The notes under the pieces are model-generated. The model was not told the origin of the DNA and did no database searches. It saw only the letters and a program-made list of their open reading frames with translations. A stretch of 64,000 nucleotides of DNA from CAUZFZ01 sp963579025 (lineage in GTDB: Bacteria > Planctomycetota > Planctomycetia > Planctomycetales > Planctomycetaceae): the NCBI GenBank assembly GCA_963579025.1, contig CAUZFZ010000003.1, positions 62,001 through 126,000 of the forward strand, written 5' to 3'. Positions within the stretch are counted from its first letter, which is position 1; each line of letters starts with the position of its first letter. Made by a program: the position numbers and the translations under genes. Positions 34,241 to 43,344 of this stretch are shown one piece after another.

Positions 34241-35545
34241 CTACGCTCCACAGGCGACAATGACGGCTGCCTGGCCGTTCGAAGTGACGTTGAGGTTCAG
34301 CACAACTTTGTTTGACGTCGCCAGGTGCTCGCCGGTCACCACATTCAGGTCGCATTCGTCGGCCGGTTTGGTGCAATTCAGCGTTGCCGGGATCACTCCG
34401 TTCTTCAGACCCAGCAGCGACGCCGCCAGTTCCAGCATGCCGGACGCAGCTCCCGAGTTTCCGATGTTGCCCTTGATCGACGTCACTGGAACGGTTGAAG
34501 CGGACTCGCCGAAGACATCGTGGATCGCCTGTGACTCGATGACATCTGATTCTCGGCCGCCCAGACCATGAGCGTTTATGTGTCCGACATCGCCTGGGCT
34601 GACGTCTGCATCCCGCAGCGCACTCTGCATGGCGTTGACGAGGGCCTGTCGATGATTGGGCTGTCCGCTGCGGTCAATCACGCATGATGCACCGGCGCCG
34701 AGAACGGTTCCCAGAATCTCCGCACCGCGAGCCTGCGCGTGTCCCTCTTCTTCCAGAATCAGCGTGCAGGCACCTTCGCCGACAACCTGGCCACCACGGC
34801 TGGCATCGAAGGGGCGACACCACGTCGAGGGATCCGCGTCGCCATTAAAGTCGGCGAGTTCGTCCCACAGTGCCGCATGCAGGCACTTTGTCGGGTGCAG
34901 ACGCGAACCGGTTGAGCCGGCCAGCATCATGTCGGCGCGGCCTCGCACGATGATTCGCAGGGCCTCGGCCAGAACGCTGTTGCCCGACGCTTCCGCCATG
35001 GTCAGCGAGTTGTTTGGACCCCGCGCGTCGATATGAATCCCAATGTGACAGGCCGGCATATTGGGCAGGTACTTGAGCAGCCACAGAGGGTCCATGGTCG
35101 GCAGGCCCTCTTCGCCCCAACGGTCGAAATCGAACTTGCCATCCGTGGACGAGGCAAAGCAGCTATCCCCCAGAACTGGCGGCGGGCTGAACATCTGATT
35201 GGCGCCAAACTCGACGCCCAGACGCTCGTGATCGATCGCGGTCAGATCGAGTCCGCTGTTGTCAACCGCCAGGTTGGCCGAGCCCACACCGAGCTGGATC
35301 TCGCGGCACATGACTTTGACGCTCTTGCGCTGCGGTTTCAGCAGCCCTTTTCGTGCGGTGCCGTCGTCAAACCATGCTTTGACCTCGCCTCCCACGTTGC
35401 CAGGCAGGGCCGTCGCGAGTCGTTCGACAACTCCGATTCCCGGCCGCTTCGCGGAGAGCGATTCCCAAAAGGCATCCCGTCCAGTTCCGATCGGACTCAG
35501 GAGGCCGACGCCGGTAATGACGACGCGTCTTGCTGAAGTAGTCAT
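34241..35545 (-). CDS. Beta-ketoacyl-synthase homologue lacking the catalytic Cys
   Basis: 434 residues from the ATG at 35545. The thiolase fold is clear: VVITGVGLLSPIGTGRDAFW, FDASRGGQVVGEGACTLILE, INAHGLGGRESDVIESQAIH and SIKGNIGNSGAASGMLE. The nucleophile position reads GPNNSLTMAEASG, with Glu185 where FabF-type enzymes have Cys. The first His (about 326, NAHG) is kept, but the second, in the K-x4-G-H pattern, is Asn (about 363, KGNIGN). The Lys is present. Condensation by the usual mechanism is therefore unlikely; it may be a chain-length-factor-like partner, a decarboxylase or a binding protein. No ACP or second ketoacyl synthase is adjacent. Confidence 0.87.
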   Translation of the reverse strand: MTTSARRVVITGVGLLSPIGTGRDAFWESLSAKRPGIGVVERLATALPGNVGGEVKAWFDDGTARKGLLKPQRKSVKVMCREIQLGVGSANLAVDNSGLDLTAIDHERLGVEFGANQMFSPPPVLGDSCFASSTDGKFDFDRWGEEGLPTMDPLWLLKYLPNMPACHIGIHIDARGPNNSLTMAEASGNSVLAEALRIIVRGRADMMLAGSTGSRLHPTKCLHAALWDELADFNGDADPSTWCRPFDASRGGQVVGEGACTLILEEEGHAQARGAEILGTVLGAGASCVIDRSGQPNHRQALVNAMQSALRDADVSPGDVGHINAHGLGGRESDVIESQAIHDVFGESASTVPVTSIKGNIGNSGAASGMLELAASLLGLKNGVIPATLNCTKPADECDLNVVTGEHLATSNKVVLNLNVTSNGQAAVIVACGA

Positions 35546-36155
35546 GATTGTAAAACGTGACCCAGTAAAGAGTTGAAGGCCGTCCACGGCATAAGAACCG
35601 AGACCGTCCGTGCGAGGCGGGCGTCACTCAGCTCAAGACCGGACAGATAGACCCAGCGTGTCCGGTCGGACCCAATGCTGAAGTGACGTGATCAACGAGG
35701 CGTGAACAAAAAAGGCGAGGCCTCATAGGAAACCCAAACCCGGTCCGCTTTTCAAGCCTGAGAGCCGGATCCATACATATCAAATGACACTGATTCCAGC
35801 GGTGAATCCAATTCGCCAGGGGATCTGTTCGCGGCCAGAGAATTACTCCAACAGACGCATGACGTGACTCGTATCTGCCGCAGCCTGATGCTGCGGAGGT
35901 CAATATGCGTTGCTGGCACAGCCCTGCATGTCCCGGTCGAATCGCCAACGACCGGCGCCTTCACGCTTGCCCATCGACTCGGATGCGGAATCCGAAAGCT
36001 AAGACTCCCGATCAGGCTGCTCCTGATCTCACGTCAATCTGCCGGTACCGGTTGACTGTCACTTCTGATCGCCGGTTTCGAGAGATCTGCCTCGACTTCG
36101 CGAGTGCGATCCGATCCATCTCCAATTCTCCGTCGTCTCGCGAAGGAGGTGCTGC
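35546..36155. other. 610-bp divergent intergenic region with several hairpins
   Basis: No credible gene; the 106-codon minus frame at 35628-35948 has no support. Short perfect inverted pairs are visible: GACCGGACA/TGTCCGGTC (35637-35645 with 35659-35667), CCGCAGC/GCTGCGG (35878-35884 with 35890-35896) and GATCAGG/CCTGATC (36010-36016 with 36022-36028). It must hold promoters for both flanking genes. The right end carries the strong Shine-Dalgarno AAGGAGGT at 36143-36150. Confidence 0.5.
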
Positions 36156-37895
36156 GTGTCCCGGATTCGCGTCCCCGGTCTGATTCGACTGCTCTACACC
36201 CACAACCCTTTCTATCTATTGAGTACCGTTCTGTTCCTGTACGGACTGCGGCTGCTGTTTCGACCGGGGCAGGTGAACCTCGTCTTCGAACGCTTCGAGG
36301 TGGCTTACATCGACCCGTGGTGGCTGATGATTTCACTCTGTGGCATCACGCTGCTGATGGCAGTCACGGCCTTCCTGATCGTTCGCTTCGGAAGGGTCTG
36401 GGAAGATGCCCGCTCACTGGTGCTTGTGCTGTTGTTCATGTTCCTTGCGATCTCGGTGAGCTTCGACGAGATCGTGACGCTGGCCTCGTGGGAAGACGAA
36501 TCGCTGCGGGAACCCATCGGACTGTTCGGTTTTGGATTCGCTTTCTCGCTACTTGTCAGCGAGGCGTTGATTCGAGGCCTTCGAATTGCACTGCCATGGA
36601 GCTACCGGGGGCCAATGTATGGACTACTGGGGCTGTTCTTTGCTTTCCCGCTGTGGGTGTCTCCAGAGGTCGCCTCCATCTCTATCGAAGAGGCCCGCTG
36701 GCGGATCATGGCGTTTCCACTGCTGTCCGGACTGCTGACATTGAGTCTGCTACCCGCGATCCGCCGTGGTTCGGGACTTCTGCAGAACAACGGGACTCCG
36801 TGGCGGTGGCCCTGGTTCCCGTGGACGGTTTTCGTCTTTCTCGCTGGCGCCGTCTGCTTTCGCTCGTACTCGCTGGCCATCTCATTCGATGTCGGGAAGG
36901 CCAGAGCGGATTTCTGGGACACATCATTCGGACTCTACTTCCTGGTGCCATTCCTGCTGGCCGTGCTGTTCGTGCTACTGGAAATCGGGCTCGTCGAACG
37001 GATCAAACGACTGCAGTCTTCGGCACTGTGGAGCGGGGCATTGTTGCCTGTCATCGCCTACCCGTCGTTTGGTCCACTCAGCCGTTTCTATACGCATTCA
37101 CGCTTCGTCGACGAATTCGTCACGACGGCGGCTTCCCCGGTGTTCATCGCGTTGACCGGCCTGGCTGTCTTCTACGGCATCGCCTGGCTGCGGCGAGTTC
37201 GAAATGCAGAAACAGGATTTGTCTGGGTCATGATTGCTCTCGTCTTTACGGGGCCAAAGACGCTGCTGCCGGACATCAGCGATCCGCACATCTGGCCGTT
37301 GGTGACACTGGGCGTGATCGAGCTGTCACTCGGCATATTCCGCGGTCGCTCGAAAGAGGTACTGGCCGGTGCCTGCGCTATCTCGCTGGCCATTGCATTG
37401 CTGATTGACGGGACACAGCTGACTCAGTTTCAGGCGACCGTAACGTATCACCTCCTGCTGGGTTCGCTGCTGATCATCGGTGGCTTATATCGCGATCGAT
37501 TCGCGACCTTTCTCCGCCGACTTGGAGCGGTTGCGCTGACGGTAACGTGCCTGGCAGCGCTGTTGTTCGGTACCCGGTTTGGAGTAACCGTGGACGTCCT
37601 GACCACTTACGCACTGGGACTGACGGCGGTTGCCATCGTCTGGGGCATTGCGCTGGGAGACCGCCCGTTCCTGATCGCCGGACTCGCCAACGGCGCCGCG
37701 TGTGCCGGGGGATGCGTCTGGTGGACCTGGCAGCGGCTGCGAGAGTTGTCGATCCCCGACGGAGCCCGGCCTCTGTTCTGGGGGATGGTCTGCTTCACCG
37801 TCGCCGTGTTCATCAGCATGCTGAAAGGCGGGCTTGCCGACCGGATTCAGGCCCGCTGGGGAAAGGACGAAGTGTTGCCGAACGGTGACTCTTAG
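36156..37895 (+). CDS. Large polytopic membrane protein, unknown family
   Basis: 579 residues; start GTG 36156, fixed by AAGGAGGT five bases upstream. At least a dozen hydrophobic helices along the whole length (for example LISLCGITLLMAVTAFLIV, LVLVLLFMFLAISVSF, LYFLVPFLLAVLFVLLEIGL, LTVTCLAALLFGTRFGVTVD), with short charged loops and a hydrophilic tail DRIQARWGKDEVLPNGDS. I do not recognise the family and see no catalytic motif. Nothing around it suggests a substrate. Confidence 0.75.
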   Translation: MSRIRVPGLIRLLYTHNPFYLLSTVLFLYGLRLLFRPGQVNLVFERFEVAYIDPWWLMISLCGITLLMAVTAFLIVRFGRVWEDARSLVLVLLFMFLAISVSFDEIVTLASWEDESLREPIGLFGFGFAFSLLVSEALIRGLRIALPWSYRGPMYGLLGLFFAFPLWVSPEVASISIEEARWRIMAFPLLSGLLTLSLLPAIRRGSGLLQNNGTPWRWPWFPWTVFVFLAGAVCFRSYSLAISFDVGKARADFWDTSFGLYFLVPFLLAVLFVLLEIGLVERIKRLQSSALWSGALLPVIAYPSFGPLSRFYTHSRFVDEFVTTAASPVFIALTGLAVFYGIAWLRRVRNAETGFVWVMIALVFTGPKTLLPDISDPHIWPLVTLGVIELSLGIFRGRSKEVLAGACAISLAIALLIDGTQLTQFQATVTYHLLLGSLLIIGGLYRDRFATFLRRLGAVALTVTCLAALLFGTRFGVTVDVLTTYALGLTAVAIVWGIALGDRPFLIAGLANGAACAGGCVWWTWQRLRELSIPDGARPLFWGMVCFTVAVFISMLKGGLADRIQARWGKDEVLPNGDS

Positions 37896-37948
37896 GGCCC
37901 AGTCGCTGCGTGCTTGACGGCTTGTCGCCGCTGCATGAGCAGACCATG

Positions 37949-38368
37949 TCACCGCTCGGGGCGTGTAAGCCGATTCCATTGATCGCGAATCTCTTCGACG
38001 CGCCTGCGGTTCGCTCCCAGGTCCCAGATACCAACCTGTGATGCTGAACGCACGTGGATGACGAATCGCTCGGCATGCAGTCGAAACTCCAGGTCGTCGG
38101 CGAAGCCCAGCATTCTGGTTCGACTGATGGCTCGCAGGTACGTGTCCGTCCGCTCCTGAATTTCAATGCGAGGAAGCGACGCGATCAGGTCTCCCAGTTG
38201 TTGCCACGCGGCGGCCGCATCACCGTCAAATCTGAGCGGCTCCACATAGGCTCGCGAGTCTGGGAATTCGCTGCAGACGCACCGCGTTCCAATGGGCGGA
38301 GGAGCCAGCTTACCGTTAATGACACCGGGCACGGATTCACTCTTGGCGGCTACAGTTCTATCACGCAT
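37949..38368 (-). CDS. DUF1499 family protein
   Basis: 139 residues. Matches DUF1499: TRCVCSEFPDSRAYVEPLRF near the start, TDTYLRAISRTRMLGFADDL then EFRLHAERFVIHVRSASQVG, and DLGANRRRVEEIRDQW at the end. The family is small and widespread, of unknown function, often near envelope genes. Cytoplasmic or weakly exported; no clear signal peptide. Convergent with the polytopic membrane protein (about 53 bp between stops). Confidence 0.88.
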   Translation of the reverse strand: MRDRTVAAKSESVPGVINGKLAPPPIGTRCVCSEFPDSRAYVEPLRFDGDAAAAWQQLGDLIASLPRIEIQERTDTYLRAISRTRMLGFADDLEFRLHAERFVIHVRSASQVGIWDLGANRRRVEEIRDQWNRLTRPER

Positions 38369-38758
38369 TAGACATCAGGGTTGGGTGGCTGTCCCTGAAA
38401 GAGCTCCGGCTGTCAAGCGGGTTTCCTGAAAGTTGTTTACGCACGCTCCTCGCTGAAGCAGATGCTTTGATCCAGACGAGACCAGTGAACTTCGTAGAAT
38501 TCGTTTCGGTGGTGACTCGCTCCAACCCCGCCGCGTGGCGCCTGTCCCGCGATGGGTCGCCTCATGAGTTACGGCAGAAGCATGTGTGCCATGTGACTCT
38601 GGCCCGCGACTTTTCAGGGCAGTTCGCCGCACGCGACGTGTCACTCGATGTCGCGCAATCGTCCGTGCAGGAACTGGAGTTCTTGATGTCTGTCCTGTGG
38701 ACGATAGACTCGGGGTCCTTATTTTACGTTTTTCTTCATCGACTCAAGGGGTGGTTCG
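38369..38758. other. 390-bp upstream region of the DUF1559 gene
   Basis: No supported gene; frames on both strands (38375-38644, 38467-38793) lack start signals and family resemblance. An AT-rich patch just before the gene (tccttattttacgtttttcttc, about 38717-38738) may include the promoter or a leader, followed by AAGGGG as ribosome-binding site. Confidence 0.4.
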
Positions 38759-39751
38759 ATGCGCCGAGTCCAAAAAGCTTTCACGCTGATTGAGTTGCTG
38801 GTGGTCATTGCGATCATCGCGATACTGATTGCGTTACTGCTGCCCGCAGTGCAGCAGGCACGCGAGGCAGCCCGACGAACGGAATGCAAGAACAAGCAGA
38901 AACAACTTGGGCTGGCTCTCCACAACTATCACGACGTCTTCAACATGTTTACTCATCTTCGCGGTGGTCCCGATAAGACTCGTGGCGGCGACTTCAGCGG
39001 TCTCGTCGCTCTGTTGCCATACATCGATCAGGCACCGATGTACCAGGGAATCACGTTCACAGCGGGTGGTATCCGCCATCCCTGGGATGCTGGCCAAACG
39101 GCCTGGGCAGCGCAACTCAGCATGCTTCTTTGTCCGTCGGATCCTCTTGTCAACAAGCGAAATAGTGTGGGGCTTTCCAGCTTCAAGTTCTGCGTGGGCA
39201 CATCGATCCGGGAAAACTACGATGGAAAAACCAACGGGCTGTTCATGTTCAGCCAGCGTGGCCATCGCGGCATGCGGGACCTGTTGGACGGCAGCAGCAA
39301 TACCATCGCCATGGCCGAACGGGGAATGGGCTCGGGACGCAACGACAGCGTTATCGGGCACTCGGCCCGAGGTATCGGTGGTATCGACACCAATCCGGCA
39401 GCATGCCTCGCAACAGCCGCCGGCAAGTTTTACGTTGGTGGAACGTCGGTCAGCGGCTGGGACGCTGGTACACTTTGGCCATTCGGTCATCCGCATTGGG
39501 CGGCTGTAACAACCGTCCTGCCTCCCAATGGCCCGTCGTGTTACAGCGGAGGTGGCGATAATCCCAGTAATCAATGGGGGATTTACACGCCTTCCAGTCA
39601 TCATGTCAGTGGCGTTCAGGTCTTGCTCGCCGATGGAAGTGTTCGGTTCATTTCCGAAAACATTGACACCGGCAATTTGACGCCGACGAATTTGGGAGTC
39701 TGGGGAGCGCTTGGGACTGCCCAGGGTGGAGAAATTCTTGGAGCGTTCTGA
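38759..39751 (+). CDS. DUF1559 protein with type IV prepilin-like leader
   Basis: 330 residues. The leader KAFTLIELLVVIAIIAILIA followed by LLLPAVQQAREAARRTECKN is the standard prepilin cleavage/methylation segment fused to DUF1559 in planctomycetes. The C-terminus has the family's H-x9-DG feature, SSHHVSGVQVLLADGSVRFI. It is a pseudopilin-like exported protein, processed by a prepilin peptidase; the role is unknown, and genomes carry dozens to hundreds of copies. First of a same-strand trio with the TPR/UnbV and lipoprotein genes (38 bp and 40 bp gaps). Confidence 0.95.
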   Translation: MRRVQKAFTLIELLVVIAIIAILIALLLPAVQQAREAARRTECKNKQKQLGLALHNYHDVFNMFTHLRGGPDKTRGGDFSGLVALLPYIDQAPMYQGITFTAGGIRHPWDAGQTAWAAQLSMLLCPSDPLVNKRNSVGLSSFKFCVGTSIRENYDGKTNGLFMFSQRGHRGMRDLLDGSSNTIAMAERGMGSGRNDSVIGHSARGIGGIDTNPAACLATAAGKFYVGGTSVSGWDAGTLWPFGHPHWAAVTTVLPPNGPSCYSGGGDNPSNQWGIYTPSSHHVSGVQVLLADGSVRFISENIDTGNLTPTNLGVWGALGTAQGGEILGAF

Positions 39752-39789
39752 TCTCTGTAACCAGTTCCGACGGGGCGCAAAGTGTCTTC

Positions 39790-42762
39790 ATGCGCAAAAG
39801 CTCTCGGATAATTCTGGCGGGGGCAGGCCTGCTTATTCTGTCTGGAGTTTACTGGGCCGTTCGGTCTGATTCCGCGCACGACCGGGAGAAGCTCATCTCT
39901 CAGGCAAGGGCCAGCCTGAAATCTTCTCAACCCGCGCGTGCACTTGCGGTAGCGGTTCAGGTTCTCGACTACAGTCCGAATGATGCCGAGGCGCTGCTGA
40001 TCGCCGGTGAAGCTGCATCCCGGCTTAAGGACATCCGGCGGGCATTGGGTTACTACAGCCAGGTTCCGGCCGACAATTCGCCTTCAGGTCTTGCGGCAGC
40101 GTTTGGTCGAGCCGAAATGCATTTCCACCTCGGCCACCTGGCGATGTCGGAGCGAGAACTGCGTCGAGTACTGGCTCGAGACGCAGACCATCTACTCGCG
40201 CACTTCCGTTTGGCAATTCTGCTGGGAGTTACGGGACGCCGCTGGGAGGCAATCCCGCATCAGATGAAGTTGCTCCGCAGCGGCAATAGCTCTGTCGCAG
40301 ATCTGACGCTGCTAAGTGATCCGAACCGTTCGCTCGACCAGCGAGAGTTCCTGCGTACGTGTCTCGACAGTTCGACGGATTCGGCGCTCCCACAATTGGG
40401 ACTCGCTGTGATTGCCCTGGCGGAGAACGAAACAGCCAAAGCGGAATCGCTGCTTCGGGATGTATTGCGTGATGCACCGGACCTCATGGAAGCCCAGTCA
40501 CGATTCGGTGGGCTTCTCGCGTTGCGGCTGTCTGACGAGTTTCTGTTATGGCACGGCGCACTGCCAGTCGCGGCAAACCTGCATCCGGGTATCTGGAAGT
40601 CCCGCGGGGCGTGGGCACAGGCAAACGAAGACCTGCAGGGTGCGGCGCGCTGCTATTTTGAAGGAGTGCGGATCGCACCAAACGATCGGTTTCTCAACTA
40701 CCAGCTCGGACTGTCGCTTCAGGCAATCAAAAAGGACGAGGCCGCTTCCGTTTATCTGGAGCGTTACGAACTCCTGCAACAACTCGCAATTATGGCCAAC
40801 GGATTGCATCACAGTCCTGATGACCTGGCAGGGATCCGAAAGGCAGCGGTACTGACGGAACGTCTGGGTCGCATCTGGGAGACCTGGGCCTGGGCGCAGG
40901 CAGCGTTGAAGCTGAATCGCAACCAGGCGTGGGCCATTTCCACACTCAGCCGCGTCACCCCGTTAGTTGAGCAATCGCCGCCGCATGTTTTTCCGGATGT
41001 GACCTCTTCGACTATCGCTGACGTGGCACAGTGTTCGCTACCGGACTGGGTCGTCACGCACGACGTTTTGCCGCAGCGTGAGAAGCGCACTTCCTCACAG
41101 ACTGAGAGCACACGAAGCAGTCGTCCGACCGATTTGAGTTTGGTGGACCTGGCTGATTCTGCTGGTGTTGATTTCGTCTATAACAATGGACGATCACCGA
41201 ATGCCAGGGCAGCCAGAATCATCGAGACAACCGGGGGCGGTGTCGCAGCCTGGGACTATGACGGCGATCTGCTTCCTGATCTGTATTTGACACAGGGTGG
41301 CAAGTGGCCCGTGTCTTTGGAGTCCTCCGACGATCAGGATTGTGTGTTTCGAAATCTGGGAGACGGAACGTTTACGGACACGTCGCAGCCCGCAGGGCTG
41401 ATGTCGCGGGGCTTTGGTCAAGGTGTCGCGATTGGTGACGTCAACAACGATGGTTTTCCGGATTTGTACGTGGCATGCATCGGGCCTAATCATCTGTATC
41501 TGAACGCCGGAGACGGGACGTTTTCTGAATCTTCAGTGCCAACGATGGAAGAAAACACGGCCTGGACGACCAGTTGTCTGATTGCGGATCTGAACGGCGA
41601 TGGCCATGCCGATCTGTACGACGTGAACTACTGCCAGGACGAGGCGGGATTCGAGACAATCTGTGGTGACAACGCACTACCGCGTGTGTGCTCTCCACTG
41701 GCGTTTCGTTCCGCGGAAGACCGTCTGCTGGTCAACGATGGAAGCGGCACATTCCATGACACAAGTGGAGTGTCTGGAATCGCGCAGCCTAACGGATATG
41801 GATTGGGAATCGTCGCCGGTGAATTAACAGGCGACGGTCAGCTCGATCTGTTTATTGCTAACGATCAGGTGTCCAATTTCCTGTTTGTGAATCAAACAGA
41901 ACGTCCAGGTGCAACTCCACGGTTTGCCGACGAAGGGCTACAACGCGGACTGGCGGTTGACGCTGTCGGTCAAAGGCAAGGCAGCATGGGCATCGCCAGC
42001 AGTGACGTGAACGACGACGGACTTTTGGATTTCTTCGTCACGAACTTCTACTTCGAGTCCAACACTCTGTATGTCAACAGTGGCCTGGGGCTCTATTCGG
42101 ACTGCTCACGTCAGGCAGACCTGCGCGACCCCGGGTTTGCATTGCTCGGGTTCGGTACTCAGTTTCTGGATGTCGATCTGGACGGTCGCCAGGACCTCGT
42201 TGTAGCCAACGGTCACGTCGATGACCTCCGTTCCCAGGACCAGCCATACCAGATGCCGCCCCAGCTCTATCATCGGACAGGCGAACAGGAGTTTTCCGTC
42301 GTGAATGACTGGAGCGAGAGCAGTTTCTTTTCGCGAGAGTACCTTGGACGAGGTCTTGCCCGGTGTGACTGGAATGCGGATGGTCGCGAAGAATTTGTCG
42401 TTTCAAACATCGGCGCCCAGTGCTCGCTCGTCGCCAATCTTACCCCAACCGAGTCACACTACGCTGCAATTCGCCTCGTGGGAACAACGTCCAGCCGGGA
42501 CGCCATTGGAGCGACGGTGCGTATTACGACTCGACACAGGCAGTTTGTTCGGCACCATACCGCTGGAGACGGATTTCAGTCGTCCAACGAACGGCGGATC
42601 GTTTTTGGGCTGGGAGATGCGACTGTCATTGAGAAACTACACATCCAGTGGCCATCGGGTACGTCGGAAACTCTGGTGGATGTCCCCGTCGACACAGACG
42701 TATTACTCATTGAACACCACGGCGCGACTCCATTACCCCGGGTCGGATTCGAGCTGCCCTGA
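39790..42762 (+). CDS. TPR + FG-GAP/VCBS + ASPIC/UnbV exported protein
   Basis: 990 residues. An N-terminal signal anchor (RIILAGAGLLILSGVYWAV) is followed by TPR-like helices (about 35-370: ARASLKSSQPARALAVAVQV, AEALLIAGEAASRLKDIRRA). Residues about 460-830 have FG-GAP/VCBS repeats with DxDxDG calcium loops (AWDYDGDLLPDLYLTQGG, IGDVNNDGFPDLYVA, DLNGDGHADLYDVN). The C-terminus is an ASPIC/UnbV domain (GDGFQSSNERRIVFGLGDAT). Likely a seven-bladed propeller binding a ligand outside the cell. Middle gene of the DUF1559 trio. Confidence 0.92.
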   Translation: MRKSSRIILAGAGLLILSGVYWAVRSDSAHDREKLISQARASLKSSQPARALAVAVQVLDYSPNDAEALLIAGEAASRLKDIRRALGYYSQVPADNSPSGLAAAFGRAEMHFHLGHLAMSERELRRVLARDADHLLAHFRLAILLGVTGRRWEAIPHQMKLLRSGNSSVADLTLLSDPNRSLDQREFLRTCLDSSTDSALPQLGLAVIALAENETAKAESLLRDVLRDAPDLMEAQSRFGGLLALRLSDEFLLWHGALPVAANLHPGIWKSRGAWAQANEDLQGAARCYFEGVRIAPNDRFLNYQLGLSLQAIKKDEAASVYLERYELLQQLAIMANGLHHSPDDLAGIRKAAVLTERLGRIWETWAWAQAALKLNRNQAWAISTLSRVTPLVEQSPPHVFPDVTSSTIADVAQCSLPDWVVTHDVLPQREKRTSSQTESTRSSRPTDLSLVDLADSAGVDFVYNNGRSPNARAARIIETTGGGVAAWDYDGDLLPDLYLTQGGKWPVSLESSDDQDCVFRNLGDGTFTDTSQPAGLMSRGFGQGVAIGDVNNDGFPDLYVACIGPNHLYLNAGDGTFSESSVPTMEENTAWTTSCLIADLNGDGHADLYDVNYCQDEAGFETICGDNALPRVCSPLAFRSAEDRLLVNDGSGTFHDTSGVSGIAQPNGYGLGIVAGELTGDGQLDLFIANDQVSNFLFVNQTERPGATPRFADEGLQRGLAVDAVGQRQGSMGIASSDVNDDGLLDFFVTNFYFESNTLYVNSGLGLYSDCSRQADLRDPGFALLGFGTQFLDVDLDGRQDLVVANGHVDDLRSQDQPYQMPPQLYHRTGEQEFSVVNDWSESSFFSREYLGRGLARCDWNADGREEFVVSNIGAQCSLVANLTPTESHYAAIRLVGTTSSRDAIGATVRITTRHRQFVRHHTAGDGFQSSNERRIVFGLGDATVIEKLHIQWPSGTSETLVDVPVDTDVLLIEHHGATPLPRVGFELP

Positions 42763-42802
42763 CGCGATTGGTCAGGACATTCAATAAAAAGGGATCGAGA
42801 AG

Positions 42803-43300
42803 ATGACTCAGTATTTGCATCCGGTAAGTTGGACGATCCTCGTTGTCGCGACTCTCGGTTTGACGGGCTGTGGGGGAGGCGACGGGCATCCGCGCAGAGT
42901 GCATGCCGGCGGCACTGTGACGTACAACGACGATCCTGTTGCTGACGCCCAGGTCGTTTTTCGAGTCGCAGGTGGGCACGCGGCGACAGCGGTGACCGAC
43001 GAGGATGGGCAGTTCACGCTTTCCACGTTTGGCCAGCAGGACGGAGCAATCCCCGGTGAGCATACCGCGACGGTTATTAAGATGGCCAAAGTGGCTATAG
43101 ACGACAGCGCGAGTGATCCCAGCAATTCAGACACGATGGAAGAAGCCGTGGCCGCTGCTGAACAGGACACTGGCGCGGGCGATGCCCCCACAGGCAAATC
43201 GCTTATCCCTGACCGTTACGGCAATCCAGAAACATCCGGTCTCAAGTTCACCGTGTCAGAATCCGCCAGGAACGACTTCGACATCACATTGACGGATTGA
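42803..43300 (+). CDS. Lipoprotein with carboxypeptidase-regulatory/transthyretin-like domain
   Basis: 165 residues. Lipobox LTGCGG after SWTILVVATLGLTG marks a lipoprotein. The body, HAGGTVTYNDDPVADAQVVF followed by DEDGQFTLSTF and GEHTATV, is the beta-sandwich seen in many planctomycete lipoproteins encoded right after DUF1559 genes. IPDRYGNPETSGLKFTV is a second family signature. Probably a partner of the pseudopilin-like protein; function unknown. AAAAAGGGATCGAGAAG precedes the ATG. Confidence 0.88.
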   Translation: MTQYLHPVSWTILVVATLGLTGCGGGDGHPRRVHAGGTVTYNDDPVADAQVVFRVAGGHAATAVTDEDGQFTLSTFGQQDGAIPGEHTATVIKMAKVAIDDSASDPSNSDTMEEAVAAAEQDTGAGDAPTGKSLIPDRYGNPETSGLKFTVSESARNDFDITLTD

Positions 43301-43344
43301 CTCCGTCCGGTGACCAGGGACCTCTCGCGCGGTCTGGCGAGGCG

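Noticed and set aside
36104..37408. 434-codon plus-strand frame overlapping the polytopic protein
   Set aside because: The frame at 36156 has a perfect Shine-Dalgarno and a regular hydrophobic pattern; the other frame gives Arg/His-rich noise.
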